NCBI GenBank assembly: GCA_016787705.1
Contig: JAEUTP010000004.1
Span: forward strand, 1 to 64,000
Direction: 5' to 3'
From: Bacteroidia bacterium
GTDB lineage: Bacteria; Bacteroidota; Bacteroidia; B-17B0; Aurantibacillaceae
Length of the DNA stretch: 64,000 bases
A program made the translations under genes and the position numbers. Positions within the stretch are counted from its first letter, which is position 1, and the number at the start of each line of letters is the position of its first letter. Shown one piece after another: positions 1-8,781 of this stretch. The notes beneath the pieces were generated by a model that was given only the letters and a program-made list of their open reading frames with translations, had not been told where the DNA came from and searched no databases.

Positions 1-2
1 TA

Positions 3-1295
3 ATGGTTCTCACCATTTTAATTTTCACAACCAATTCTGAGGCTCAAAATTGGTCACTAAAGCAATGTATTGATACAGCATTAGTGCATAATAAAACGTT
101 GAAAATAGCACAAGGCGATATTGAGATTGCCAATGAGAGGAACAAGGAAGCAAAAGGTGGTTTAGTGCCAAAATTGTATGGCAATGTAGACTATCGGTAC
201 TACACTGATCTTCCGTATCAATTACTTCCTGCATCTGTTTTTGGTGGACCGGTAGGTGCTTATAAAGAAGCACAATTTGGTGTTCCTCATAATTTGAATG
301 CAAACTTAACACTTGATGTGCCTTTATACAATCCTCAAGCAATTGGAGCAATTACCGTTTCAAAAAGAGTAAAAGAATTAAATCAAATACAGTTTCAACA
401 AACCGAGGAGCAAGTGATATTTGATGTAACAAATTTGTATTACAACGCACAGTTAGTATTGAATCAGATTGTGTTTATCAAAAATGGATTAAGTAATAGC
501 GAAAAACTATTTAGCAGTATTCAATTGCTTTACTCACAAAAAATGGTAAAGGGTACAGATGTAGATAAAATTAAACTTCAACAAAGTCAGCTAAATACAC
601 AGTTAAGTAAGGCTAATGCACAGTATCAACAAATTCTTAATTTGTTAAAACTTCAATTGGGCATAACATCATCCCGACCAATTACAATTGAAGAAACATT
701 TAGCACATCTTCAGAAGTAGTAAAATATACAAGTAAACCAACCTCTGATATATTATTGTTTAATTCGAAAGAACATCTCTTAAAATCTGAATTAAAAACT
801 TTGAAACTATCACATTTACCTTCTTTCTCACTTTATGGAACTTATGGAACTACCGGATTTGGAAACTACAGTGGTGCAAATGATTTCTTTAAAACATACC
901 CCATTGGATTTGCTGGAGTAAAAATGTCGTGGATGATATTCTCCGGTACTACTTTAGAACACAAGGTTTTTCAAAAGAGAGAAGAGATCAAGCAAAATAC
1001 AACTCGATTAGAATTATTAAATGATAAACAAAACGTTCAGATAGAAAATGCCCAAATGCAATTTGAAGTTGCAAGTTCTAGTCTGTTAAATTCCAAATCG
1101 CAATTGACATTGGCAGAAACAATTTATTCTAAAACTCTTATTCAGCAAAAGGAGGGTGTTGCCTCATTAACAGATGTTTTACTTTCAGATAATACCCAAA
1201 AGGAAGCGCAACAAAATTATTTGTCGGCATTAGTGGATGTGATGAAGGCAGACTTAGAACTAAAAAAAGTATCAGGAAATATTTTAAACAAGTAA
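3..1295 (+). CDS. TolC-family outer membrane efflux protein (5' end cut by window)
   Basis: Outer membrane channel of a tripartite efflux pump. The 430 visible residues have the TolC pattern: alternating long amphipathic helices (for example residues 190-215 and 325-375) and short Tyr/Phe/Gly-rich strands. The first 15 residues look like the end of a signal peptide with cleavage after SEAQ. The frame is open to the window edge, so the true start probably lies upstream and the visible ATG may be internal. It leads a tight plus-strand unit with the adaptor (27-bp gap) and the RND pump, which supports assignment to the same envelope-spanning complex. The substrate cannot be told from this protein. 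Confidence 0.88.
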   Translation: MVLTILIFTTNSEAQNWSLKQCIDTALVHNKTLKIAQGDIEIANERNKEAKGGLVPKLYGNVDYRYYTDLPYQLLPASVFGGPVGAYKEAQFGVPHNLNANLTLDVPLYNPQAIGAITVSKRVKELNQIQFQQTEEQVIFDVTNLYYNAQLVLNQIVFIKNGLSNSEKLFSSIQLLYSQKMVKGTDVDKIKLQQSQLNTQLSKANAQYQQILNLLKLQLGITSSRPITIEETFSTSSEVVKYTSKPTSDILLFNSKEHLLKSELKTLKLSHLPSFSLYGTYGTTGFGNYSGANDFFKTYPIGFAGVKMSWMIFSGTTLEHKVFQKREEIKQNTTRLELLNDKQNVQIENAQMQFEVASSSLLNSKSQLTLAETIYSKTLIQQKEGVASLTDVLLSDNTQKEAQQNYLSALVDVMKADLELKKVSGNILNK

Positions 1296-1322
1296 TAAAT
1301 TAATAATTAAAAATAACAGATA

Positions 1323-2372
1323 ATGAAAAAGGTTTTATACATCATCATACCATTGGCATTAATTGCAATTGTAGTCATAAAATTAAAAAGTAATAAAGAA
1401 ATCGTAAAAGATAAAGTTTATCAATATGATAAAGAGCAAGCTATCCATGTTCAGGTAGATACAATCAAATCGGAATTAATAGGAGTTGAATTCGCTTATT
1501 CTGGAACATTTGAACCTAATAAAGAAACTAAGCTTAGTGCTGAAATACAAGGCAAGATAAATGATGTTTTAGTTGATGTTGGAACTTTTGTAACAAAGGG
1601 GCAATCATTAATTCAGTTAGATAATTCACTATTGAAATTGCAATTACAATCAGCGGAGGTTCAAGTTGAAGGATTAGAAGCTGATGTAAAACGATTTACT
1701 GTTTTAGCGAATGCCGATGCTGTACAAGGGGTTCAATTAGAAAAAGCAGAGTTAGGTTTAAAATCTGCAAAAGTTCAAAGAGCAACTTTACTTGAACAAA
1801 TTAATAAAACAACAATCAAAGCACCGTTTAATGGAGTGGTTACTGCTAAACTTACTGAAGAGGGAGCATTTGCCGCACCGGGTGTGCCATTGCTTCAAAT
1901 TACAGATATTTCAGTTTTAAAATTTACCGTTAATGTTTCTGAAAATGATTTGAGTTCATTTCAATTAAATCAAACCTTCTCGATTAATGCAGATGCTTAT
2001 TCGGATGTGCTATTGTCGGGTAAAGCAACAATGATAGGTAGTAAAGCCAATATGGGCAGTAGTTTTCCTGTTCAGTTTATTGTAAGTAACACCTCCGATT
2101 TAAAAATCAAATCGGGAATGTTTGGTAAAGTAAATTTGAAAAGTGAAAATCAAAAAACAGGAATCATTATACCGGCTTCTGCTATTGTTGAATCGTCAAG
2201 TCAACCTCAAGTTTATAAAGTGAAGAACGGAAAGGCTGTTCTAAATAGCATAAGTATTGCGCAAAAAATAAAAAATAAAACTGTTGTGGCAAAGGGATTA
2301 GAAGAAGGTGATGTGATTGTAACAAATGGATTTATTAATCTATTTGACAATGCGAATGTAACTGTTAAATAA
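1323..2372 (+). CDS. RND efflux periplasmic adaptor (HlyD/MFP family)
   Basis: Periplasmic adaptor linking the inner membrane RND pump to the TolC-type channel. Residues 1-22 form an N-terminal membrane anchor. The biotinyl-lipoyl-like half motifs flank a short helical hairpin: LSAEIQGKINDVLVDVGTFV near residue 70 and KAPFNGVVTAKLTEEGAF near residue 165. A beta-barrel and a membrane-proximal domain follow (VVAKGLEEGDVIVTNGF near the end). The 349-residue length is normal for the family. It sits 10 bp before the pump gene, so co-transcription is likely. Confidence 0.92.
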   Translation: MKKVLYIIIPLALIAIVVIKLKSNKEIVKDKVYQYDKEQAIHVQVDTIKSELIGVEFAYSGTFEPNKETKLSAEIQGKINDVLVDVGTFVTKGQSLIQLDNSLLKLQLQSAEVQVEGLEADVKRFTVLANADAVQGVQLEKAELGLKSAKVQRATLLEQINKTTIKAPFNGVVTAKLTEEGAFAAPGVPLLQITDISVLKFTVNVSENDLSSFQLNQTFSINADAYSDVLLSGKATMIGSKANMGSSFPVQFIVSNTSDLKIKSGMFGKVNLKSENQKTGIIIPASAIVESSSQPQVYKVKNGKAVLNSISIAQKIKNKTVVAKGLEEGDVIVTNGFINLFDNANVTVK

Positions 2373-2382
2373 AACTTGAATT

Positions 2383-5300
2383 ATGAATATTACAGAAATA
2401 TCAATAAAACGTCCTTCGCTGATAATTGTTCTTTTCAGCGTACTTACTTTATTGGGAGTTATAGGATATAAAAATTTGAGTTATGAATTGATGCCTGATT
2501 TTAATCAACCTGTTGTGGTTATTAAAACTGTGTATCCTGGAGCAGAGCCCAACGAAGTAGAAACTTCGGTGTCACGAAAAATAGAGGATGCTTTATCTAA
2601 TTTAGAAGGCGTTGATTATTTGGTAACCAAATCTTTACCAAACGCTTCTATCATTATTGCCAACCTGAAATACGGAACTGATTTGGATAAAACCATGCAG
2701 GATGCTCAACGCTATATTGACAACATTCGCAAAGATTTACCGCAGGATATTTTAAGTCCGGTAATGAGTAAGGTTTCTCCTAATGATTTACCGATCATGT
2801 CCATTAGTGCAACAAGTAATTTACCCGCAACTGAGTTTTATCAAAAAATGAAAGACGAGTATCTTCCTCAAATTCAACAAATAAAGGGGGTTGCAGAGTT
2901 GACGATTTTGGGCGGTGAAGAACGAGAAATACAAGTAAAAGCAAACCGGGATAAACTGAAATTATATAAAATTTCATTGTATCAGGTTGTTGAGGCTATT
3001 AATCGTTCAGGCTTAGACTTACCTGCCGGAAAAGTACAAACGGATCAGGAGAATAACTCCGTTCGTTTAACCGGAAAATTTGCAACGATTGATGATGTAA
3101 AAAATGTTCAGGTGGCTATGCCAATGCTCGGCAGCCCAGTCTATGTAAAAGATGTTGCTCAGGTAGTTGATGGAATAAAAGAAACGACATCTATCAGTAG
3201 ATACAATGGAAAAGATGGCATTGGAATTCTATTAAAAAAACAAGGCGATGCAAATGCTGTTGATGTTTCAAAAATGGTTCGTGCAAAATTTAAAAGTATC
3301 GAAGCACAAAATAGTAATTCCTCTGTAAAATTCATCATTGCAGATGATAGCACCGACAATACAATTGCAGCTGTTAATTCTGTTGTATTTGATTTGGGAT
3401 TAGCAGTTGTTTTAGTTTCTTTAGTAATGCTATTATTTTTAAGAAGTTTCAGAAACTCTTTAATTGTAATCATTGCAATACCTACCTCTTTGGTCACAGC
3501 TTTTGCAGTTATGTGGCTTCTAGGATACACTCTAAATTTAATGACCTTGCTCGCCATGTCTTTAATTATTGGAATCTTGGTTGATGATGCTACTGTGGTG
3601 TTGGAAAACATTCAAAGGCATTTAGATATGGGAAAAGAAAAACATGCTGCCTCAATGGATGGGCGTATGGAAATTGGATTTTCTGCATTGTCGATCACAT
3701 TGGTTGACGTGGTTGTGTTTTTACCGATATTGTTTTTACAAGTATTTGTGGCAGATATGCTCAAACAATTTTCAGTAGTTGTAGTAACTTCAACCTTAAC
3801 GAGTTTGTTAGTTGGCTTTACGCTTACACCTTGGTTGGCATCAAGAATAGGTAAGAAAGAAGATTTACAACCAACCAACTTCTTCAATCGTTTTTTGCTT
3901 GGATTTGAACATCAATTAGAAAAATTCACCAATTGGTATGGCAAACAATTAGAATGGGTACTCAGCCACAAATTAATTTTCACAGGAATAGTTGTTTTAC
4001 TTTTTGCGGTTACTTTGGGAATAATGAAACAAGGTATCATTGGTAAAGAGCTTATCTCTACTGGAGATCAGGGTAAATTTCGTATGGCTTTAGAGTTTGA
4101 CAAATCAACTTCCATTCAACAAAACAATTTAATCGCTCAGAAAATAGAAACCTATATTATTAAGCAAGCAGATGTCTCTACTGTGTTTAGTAACATAGGT
4201 GGTCCGAGTACAGGCATTGGAAGTTTAGGTGTAGGATCAGCTAATAAAACTGAATTTACTATTCAGTTAAAATCCGCAAAAGAACGCCATAAGCAACCTA
4301 CTGAAGAGTTTATGAAAAAATTGAGGGAAGAATTAAAAATGAAATTCCCTGGAATAAATTATTCAATGGCTGCATTAGGATTGATACCACGTTCAGCTCC
4401 AATTGAAATTACTTTAAGCGGCAGTAATTTAGATTTAGTAATGAAAACAGGTAATGATTTAAAGTCGGTGATTGAAAAAATACCGGGTTCAGATAATGTG
4501 CGTTTATCTGTTGAACAAGGTAGTCCTGAATACAAAATAATTCCCGATAAAGATAAAATGCAACGCTTAGGATTAACGACAGCTTATGTTGGTATGAATT
4601 TAAGAACAGCTTTTACTGGCAATGACGATGCAACATTAACAGAAAACGGAACAGAATATCCTGTAAGAATTTGGCTTGACGGTTACAGTAGGCAAAATTA
4701 TGAAGATGTACAGCGCCTCTCAATTGTTAATCCAATGGGGTTACCAGTAGAAGTATCGCAGTTTGCAACGGTGGAACGAGATAATTCACCATCCTTATTG
4801 GAAAGAAAAGATCGTCAGCCAGCGGTAACGCTTACGTCTGACGCACTTGGTAGACCTTCGGGAACAGTAGCCGATGATGTAGTTGCTTACCTTAAAAATA
4901 ACCCATTACCCGATGGAATTCAAATGACTTGGGGTAGTGATATCAAAAGACAAAATGATAGTTTTGGTGCATTGGGTTCGGTTCTATTAATCTCATTCCT
5001 ATTGATTTATTTAATCATGGTTGCTTTATATGATAGTTTCGTTTACCCATTTGTGGTATTGTTTTCAATTCCCGTAGCTGCTATTGGTGCGTTTTTAGCA
5101 TTGAATTTATCATTAAACAATCTTAGTTTATTTGCTTTGCTCGGATTGATTATGCTCATGGGATTAGTAGTAAAAAACGCTATTTTAATTGTAGACTTTA
5201 CAAATCAATTGAAGGCGGAGGGAAAACATTTCAAAGATGCATTAATCATTGCCGGAAAAGGTCGTATGCGTCCAATCTTAATGACAACCATTGCAATGAT

Positions 5301-5481
5301 TATAGGAATGTTGCCAATTGCCCTTGGCAAAGGAACAGCAAGTGAATGGAAGAATGGTTTGGCATGGGTAATTATTGGTGGGCTGTTTTCATCCTTGATA
5401 TTAACTGTTTATTTAGTGCCAATGGTTTATTATTTAGTAGATCGTTTAAAAGAAAAAATTACAAATAGAAAAACGAGGTAA
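2383..5481 (+). CDS. RND efflux pump, inner membrane permease
   Basis: Proton-driven inner membrane efflux pump of the AcrB superfamily, 1032 residues, full length. It has the expected duplicated layout: TM1 near residues 12-30, a large periplasmic loop, a TM2-6 bundle (about 335-480), TM7 near 533, a second periplasmic loop, and TM8-12 (about 865-1025). In TM4 the motif GILVDDATVVLENI carries adjacent Asp401 and Asp402. A twin Asp is typical of the HAE (drug or amphiphile) type; heavy-metal HME pumps usually have a single Asp and a Glu there. A drug, bile-salt or lipid-like substrate is therefore more likely than a metal ion, although the neighbouring CDF-like gene might suggest metals. Confidence 0.95.
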   Translation: MNITEISIKRPSLIIVLFSVLTLLGVIGYKNLSYELMPDFNQPVVVIKTVYPGAEPNEVETSVSRKIEDALSNLEGVDYLVTKSLPNASIIIANLKYGTDLDKTMQDAQRYIDNIRKDLPQDILSPVMSKVSPNDLPIMSISATSNLPATEFYQKMKDEYLPQIQQIKGVAELTILGGEEREIQVKANRDKLKLYKISLYQVVEAINRSGLDLPAGKVQTDQENNSVRLTGKFATIDDVKNVQVAMPMLGSPVYVKDVAQVVDGIKETTSISRYNGKDGIGILLKKQGDANAVDVSKMVRAKFKSIEAQNSNSSVKFIIADDSTDNTIAAVNSVVFDLGLAVVLVSLVMLLFLRSFRNSLIVIIAIPTSLVTAFAVMWLLGYTLNLMTLLAMSLIIGILVDDATVVLENIQRHLDMGKEKHAASMDGRMEIGFSALSITLVDVVVFLPILFLQVFVADMLKQFSVVVVTSTLTSLLVGFTLTPWLASRIGKKEDLQPTNFFNRFLLGFEHQLEKFTNWYGKQLEWVLSHKLIFTGIVVLLFAVTLGIMKQGIIGKELISTGDQGKFRMALEFDKSTSIQQNNLIAQKIETYIIKQADVSTVFSNIGGPSTGIGSLGVGSANKTEFTIQLKSAKERHKQPTEEFMKKLREELKMKFPGINYSMAALGLIPRSAPIEITLSGSNLDLVMKTGNDLKSVIEKIPGSDNVRLSVEQGSPEYKIIPDKDKMQRLGLTTAYVGMNLRTAFTGNDDATLTENGTEYPVRIWLDGYSRQNYEDVQRLSIVNPMGLPVEVSQFATVERDNSPSLLERKDRQPAVTLTSDALGRPSGTVADDVVAYLKNNPLPDGIQMTWGSDIKRQNDSFGALGSVLLISFLLIYLIMVALYDSFVYPFVVLFSIPVAAIGAFLALNLSLNNLSLFALLGLIMLMGLVVKNAILIVDFTNQLKAEGKHFKDALIIAGKGRMRPILMTTIAMIIGMLPIALGKGTASEWKNGLAWVIIGGLFSSLILTVYLVPMVYYLVDRLKEKITNRKTR

Positions 5482-5482
5482 A

Positions 5483-5932
5483 ATGAAACAATTACTCTTA
5501 TTCGCACTTGTCAGCATATCATTATTGACCTTATCTTCCTTTAATAACCAAAAAGGAGAAAACTTTTCTTTAACCGTGGAAGTAAATGGTCTACAGAACT
5601 CGAAAGGTATTGTCCAGTTTGCATTATATAATAAGGACGGAACGATTCCTGATGAAGATTACAAAAAGTGTTGTAAGATATTGAAAGAAAAAATACAAAA
5701 TGGATCATCTAAAGTAACCTTTAGTAATCTTCCGGTAGGTAAGTATGCTGTAAATATTCTTCACGATGAAAATGAGAATGGTGAGATAGACAAAGGGTTT
5801 ATTTTACCAATAGAGGGAATTGGGTTTTCGAATTATGAATCAATTGGATTAACAAACCGCCCCAACTTTTCAAAAGCAAGCTTTGAGTTGAATTGTGATA
5901 AGAAAATCTCAGTAAAAGTCATCTACATGTAG
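5483..5932 (+). CDS. DUF2141 domain protein, exported
   Basis: Small predicted periplasmic protein of 149 residues with an N-terminal signal peptide (hydrophobic stretch at residues 3-20). The body fits DUF2141: LTVEVNGLQNSKGIVQFALY, then LPVGKYAVNILHDENENGEID, then a C-terminal stretch about an enlarged or unchanged object. The Asp/Asn/Glu-rich DENENGEID loop could bind Ca2+, but this is inference. The start codon is 1 bp after the stop of the RND pump, so translational coupling with the efflux operon is likely. The molecular function of DUF2141 is unknown. Confidence 0.8.
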   Translation: MKQLLLFALVSISLLTLSSFNNQKGENFSLTVEVNGLQNSKGIVQFALYNKDGTIPDEDYKKCCKILKEKIQNGSSKVTFSNLPVGKYAVNILHDENENGEIDKGFILPIEGIGFSNYESIGLTNRPNFSKASFELNCDKKISVKVIYM

Positions 5933-5964
5933 CTATCGAGAATCTATTACAGTATTTTAGCATT

Positions 5965-6756
5965 GTGAAAAAATCAACTATTTATATTTCTAAAATGGAT
6001 TGCCCTTCAGAGGAAAACATGATCCGACTAAAATTGCAAGGTCTGCATTTTATGAAACTTGATTTTGACATCCCTAATAGAAATTTATATGTGTACCATG
6101 AAAGTGATATAACGTCTATTTTTAATGCTGTTAACGACCTTAATCTTGGGGCTTCATTAATTGGTAGTGAAGAAAGTAATTATACCCATGTTAGCGAAGA
6201 CCATTCAAAAGAAAAAAAATTACTGTGGACAGTTTTATTGATCAATCTTTCGCTTTTTATTTTGGAAATTATCGCAGGGTTTATTTCAGAATCAATGGGA
6301 TTAGTTGCCGATAGCCTTGATATGCTTGCTGATGCTATGGTCTATGGATTAAGCTTATATGCTGTTGGTCATTTAGCTTCTAAAAAGAAGCAAATTGCTA
6401 AAATGAGTGGATATTTTCAGATGGCATTAGCTCTGTTTGGAATAATTGAGGTGATTAGAAGGTTTTGGGGGATTGAGGAAGTTCCCGAATTTCAATTAAT
6501 GATCATCATTTCGCTTTTCGCCTTAGTAGGAAATGCGGTTTCGCTTTACCTTCTTCAGAAATCAAAAAGCAATGAGGTTCACATGCAAGCAAGTGTAATT
6601 TTTACGAGTAATGATGTAATCGTAAATATTGGAGTTATTTTAGCTGGTGCAATTGTTTATTTCACAAATTCCAAATATCCCGATTTAATTGTGGGCTCCA
6701 TTGTTTTTGTTTTGGTCGCAAAAGGAGCAATAAGAATTCTTAAACTGTCTAAATAA
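5965..6756 (+). CDS. CDF-like cation transporter with N-terminal HMA-like domain
   Basis: Predicted inner membrane cation transporter of 263 residues, starting with GTG. Residues 1-75 resemble a small heavy-metal-associated ferredoxin-like fold, with MDCPSEE in place of the usual CxxC. Residues 88-260 form six predicted membrane helices of the cation diffusion facilitator type. TM2 keeps acidic residues (LVADSLDMLADAMVYGL). The metal-site half in TM5 is altered to TSNDVIVN, without the His expected in HxxxD, and no C-terminal cytoplasmic domain is present. Transport of a divalent metal is inferred from the family, and activity is uncertain given the missing His. It follows the efflux operon by 32 bp. 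Confidence 0.75.
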   Translation: MKKSTIYISKMDCPSEENMIRLKLQGLHFMKLDFDIPNRNLYVYHESDITSIFNAVNDLNLGASLIGSEESNYTHVSEDHSKEKKLLWTVLLINLSLFILEIIAGFISESMGLVADSLDMLADAMVYGLSLYAVGHLASKKKQIAKMSGYFQMALALFGIIEVIRRFWGIEEVPEFQLMIIISLFALVGNAVSLYLLQKSKSNEVHMQASVIFTSNDVIVNIGVILAGAIVYFTNSKYPDLIVGSIVFVLVAKGAIRILKLSK

Positions 6757-7002
6757 TATTTTTTGAATTAAGGCAGGAAATTCACCTCCCCCTTAGAACT
6801 TGAAAATCATCAGTAAAACTTGATAAATTTACCGGGAATAAGTTCGGAATCAATTTTCAGGGTTAAAATGAAAACTCCTTACCTTCCTTTCAACAGTATG
6901 CTTTCACTTAAATAGCGGTAAGAAATTCGTTGTGAAGTCATTTACCTGAGACCCTAAGGGGGATCTTTACAGTAAAATTACCGTAAAATACGATAATAGC
7001 CC

Positions 7003-7143
7003 CTATTTCTGACCAACCCTAAACACCTTGCAGAAGTGACTTATCGCCCTTAAATCGGCTAAAAATCGCTGAATTTCAGCATCTTTCAATTCTTCAGGGT
7101 TTTCGTTGGTTTTTTGGTTCGAACAGGGTAAATTTGAGCCCGC
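7003..7143 (-). pseudogene. Possible 3' remnant of a coding sequence
   Basis: On the minus strand a frame runs 46 sense codons and then a TAG at 7005-7003. It has no ATG and meets an in-frame stop inside the palindrome at 7131-7150. Its translation has protein-like composition, including ENPEELKDAEIQRFLADLR and the ending FCKVFRVGQK. The family is not recognised. The frame opens exactly at the palindrome, so it may be the tail of a gene cut at an insertion junction. A chance open frame is also possible. Confidence 0.3.
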
Positions 7144-7150
7144 TCAAATT
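7131..7150. repeat. 20-bp interrupted palindrome
   Basis: Arms AATTTGAGC (7131-7139) and GCTCAAATT (7142-7150) are perfect inverted copies around a central CC. The 8-bp palindrome GTTCGAAC lies just before it (7117-7124). This could be a recombination or protein-binding site. No second copy was found in the window. Confidence 0.5.
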
Positions 7151-7164
7151 GAGTGAATTAAGAT

Positions 7165-7201
7165 AAAAACGCTGTAAATTGTACTATTTACAGCGTTTTT
7201 T
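7165..7201 (+). terminator. Rho-independent terminator
   Basis: A perfect 15-bp stem (7165-7179 with 7186-7200), a 6-nt loop and a following T-rich run. It lies between the converging efflux block and the minus-strand TolC gene. The stem is also flanked by A-rich sequence, so it may work in both directions. Confidence 0.85.
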
Positions 7202-7386
7202 GTTTTATTTATTTTGTTTTTTTGACTAAAGTTTGCAAATCCAAATATTTATAAATGGATTGATATTATTGATAAGTGGAACGACTAAAATTAGCGCAAC
7301 GAATATGGTGTTTTATATGATCGAAACAGTAAGATATTAAAACAAAATACTTTTGATATTATTAAAGAGTGGCAAAATAATCTATT

Positions 7387-8781
7387 CTAGTTTAAGTCAT
7401 ATTCTAAACGCCCGTCATTGTATATGCCCTGGAGTACAAGCTTGACAAACTTGAGTTTATATTCGGCTAATTTAATTTCCGTTTCCAACCACTTACTCTC
7501 TCGCGAATTTACCATAAATAGAGAGCTTTCTCCGTTTTCGAATTTCAGTTTTTCTGCTTCCAATAACATTTTTGAATATTTGGCTGATGCATCGGCGTTA
7601 ATGATTTGCTTTGCAATTATTGCTCCGGTTTCGAGTATTATTTTTCGTTTATAATTAATCTGGTTCTTTTTATTAACCAACTCATATTCGTTGTTAACTG
7701 CTACAAGTTTGGCTATTTTAAATTCGTTTCTCGGGTTTCTTAAAAAAAGAGGAAACGATAATGTAGCGTTCCATTTGTAGGCATTTAAGCTGAAACTATT
7801 GTTGTTAAAGTTGTCTGATAAAAAATTATAGCCCACATCCAATTTTGGTTTTATTTGCTCTTTTCTCAATCGGGCCTCTGTTTCCAGGATTCCTTGTTTT
7901 GCAAAGTATTGTTGTATTTGTGGGTTAGTTACAGAATCTGTTTGTTTCCACTTACCAAAATATCCTAACGCAGATGTAAAATATTCATCAAGGCTATCCA
8001 TTGGGTTTATTTGTAAACCAGATTCTGATTCCTGATTGATATAAGTTAGCACATCATTTTTATTTTTTATTAGCTCAATTTCCGCAGCCTGGAGATCCAA
8101 CTGTCTGCTTTGTAAAAATATGTTTGCTTCAATTGTATCTACGGCGGGTCTTTCGCCGGCGATGGAAAGAACCTTTAAACCTTCATTACGATCTTTTGCA
8201 ATGCTAAAGAAAAAGCTGTTCAGGTTCAAAAGCTTTTTGTAGTAAAGCAATTCCATATATGTAATAGAAGACGAGTATAAAATATCGTTAAGAATAATTT
8301 GTCTCTCAGAATTATAATATTGTTTGTAAAACTTCCCCTTTATTACTTCCGCGCGTCGTTTATCAAATACGAGGCCTTGCAATAAACTCGCTTCAACACC
8401 AATGTAAGGTAAACCATAGCTTGGTGTATAGTTCTCTGGATTAATAAAATTTCCCTGTCCGATCTCGTAACCGGCTTTTATATATTGTGAAGTAAATATT
8501 GGTTGCTTTATCTGTGCATTACCAACATTATAATATAACTTATCATTAAAGTATTTATTTTCGTATACTCCTTCAATATTAGGATCGTAATTTCCTCTTG
8601 CAGCTTTCAACCTGGCTTTTCCTATCTCTTTATAATTTTCAGCTGCATTAGCAATAGGATTGTATTTTAAAACAAGCTCTCCATAATTTTTATAATTTAA
8701 AAGTAAGTTTTGTTGCGCTTTAATATTTGCACAAATCAACGTTAATATAAAAAAGAAAGTTTTTTTATTTTTTACTTTCAT
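7387..8781 (-). CDS. TolC-family outer membrane protein of a type I-like exporter
   Basis: Outer membrane channel, 464 residues from the chosen ATG. The signal peptide begins MKVKNKKTFFFILTLICANI and ends at AQ. An ORF starting at 8832 would add 17 residues that do not fit a signal peptide. Periodic coiled helices (about residues 160-260 and 310-430) alternate with strand regions such as PKLDVGYNFL and WNATLSFPLFLRNPR. The start overlaps the end of the upstream HlyD-fusion gene by 17 bp, which implies one transcript and a joint role as the outer component of that exporter. It is not closely similar to the TolC protein at the left edge. Confidence 0.85.
   Translation of the reverse strand: MKVKNKKTFFFILTLICANIKAQQNLLLNYKNYGELVLKYNPIANAAENYKEIGKARLKAARGNYDPNIEGVYENKYFNDKLYYNVGNAQIKQPIFTSQYIKAGYEIGQGNFINPENYTPSYGLPYIGVEASLLQGLVFDKRRAEVIKGKFYKQYYNSERQIILNDILYSSSITYMELLYYKKLLNLNSFFFSIAKDRNEGLKVLSIAGERPAVDTIEANIFLQSRQLDLQAAEIELIKNKNDVLTYINQESESGLQINPMDSLDEYFTSALGYFGKWKQTDSVTNPQIQQYFAKQGILETEARLRKEQIKPKLDVGYNFLSDNFNNNSFSLNAYKWNATLSFPLFLRNPRNEFKIAKLVAVNNEYELVNKKNQINYKRKIILETGAIIAKQIINADASAKYSKMLLEAEKLKFENGESSLFMVNSRESKWLETEIKLAEYKLKFVKLVLQGIYNDGRLEYDLN

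Larger units (their letters stand above)
6757..7386. other. 630-bp gene-poor boundary region
   Basis: No intact gene was found between the CDF-like gene and the TolC gene at 7387. The stretch holds a 9-bp inverted repeat (CCCCCTTAG at 6788-6796 against CTAAGGGGG at 6954-6962), a 47-codon open minus-strand frame without a Met codon (7003-7143), a 20-bp interrupted palindrome at 7131-7150 and a strong terminator at 7165-7201. The last 180 bp (7205-7386) are AT-rich and show nothing recognisable. The combination resembles the end of an inserted element, but no integrase or direct repeat was seen. Confidence 0.5.

Noticed and set aside
6868-6915. 15-codon leader-peptide-like frame
   Set aside because: No attenuator or downstream biosynthetic gene is linked to it.
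7111-7150. Possible tRNA 3' end (GGTTCGAAC)
   Set aside because: No matching acceptor stem, anticodon arm or 5-bp T-stem could be placed around it.
7292-7390. Short plus-strand frame ending at a TAG at 7388-7390
   Set aside because: It is only 31 codons without a fitting start, overlaps the end of the TolC gene and has no recognisable content.
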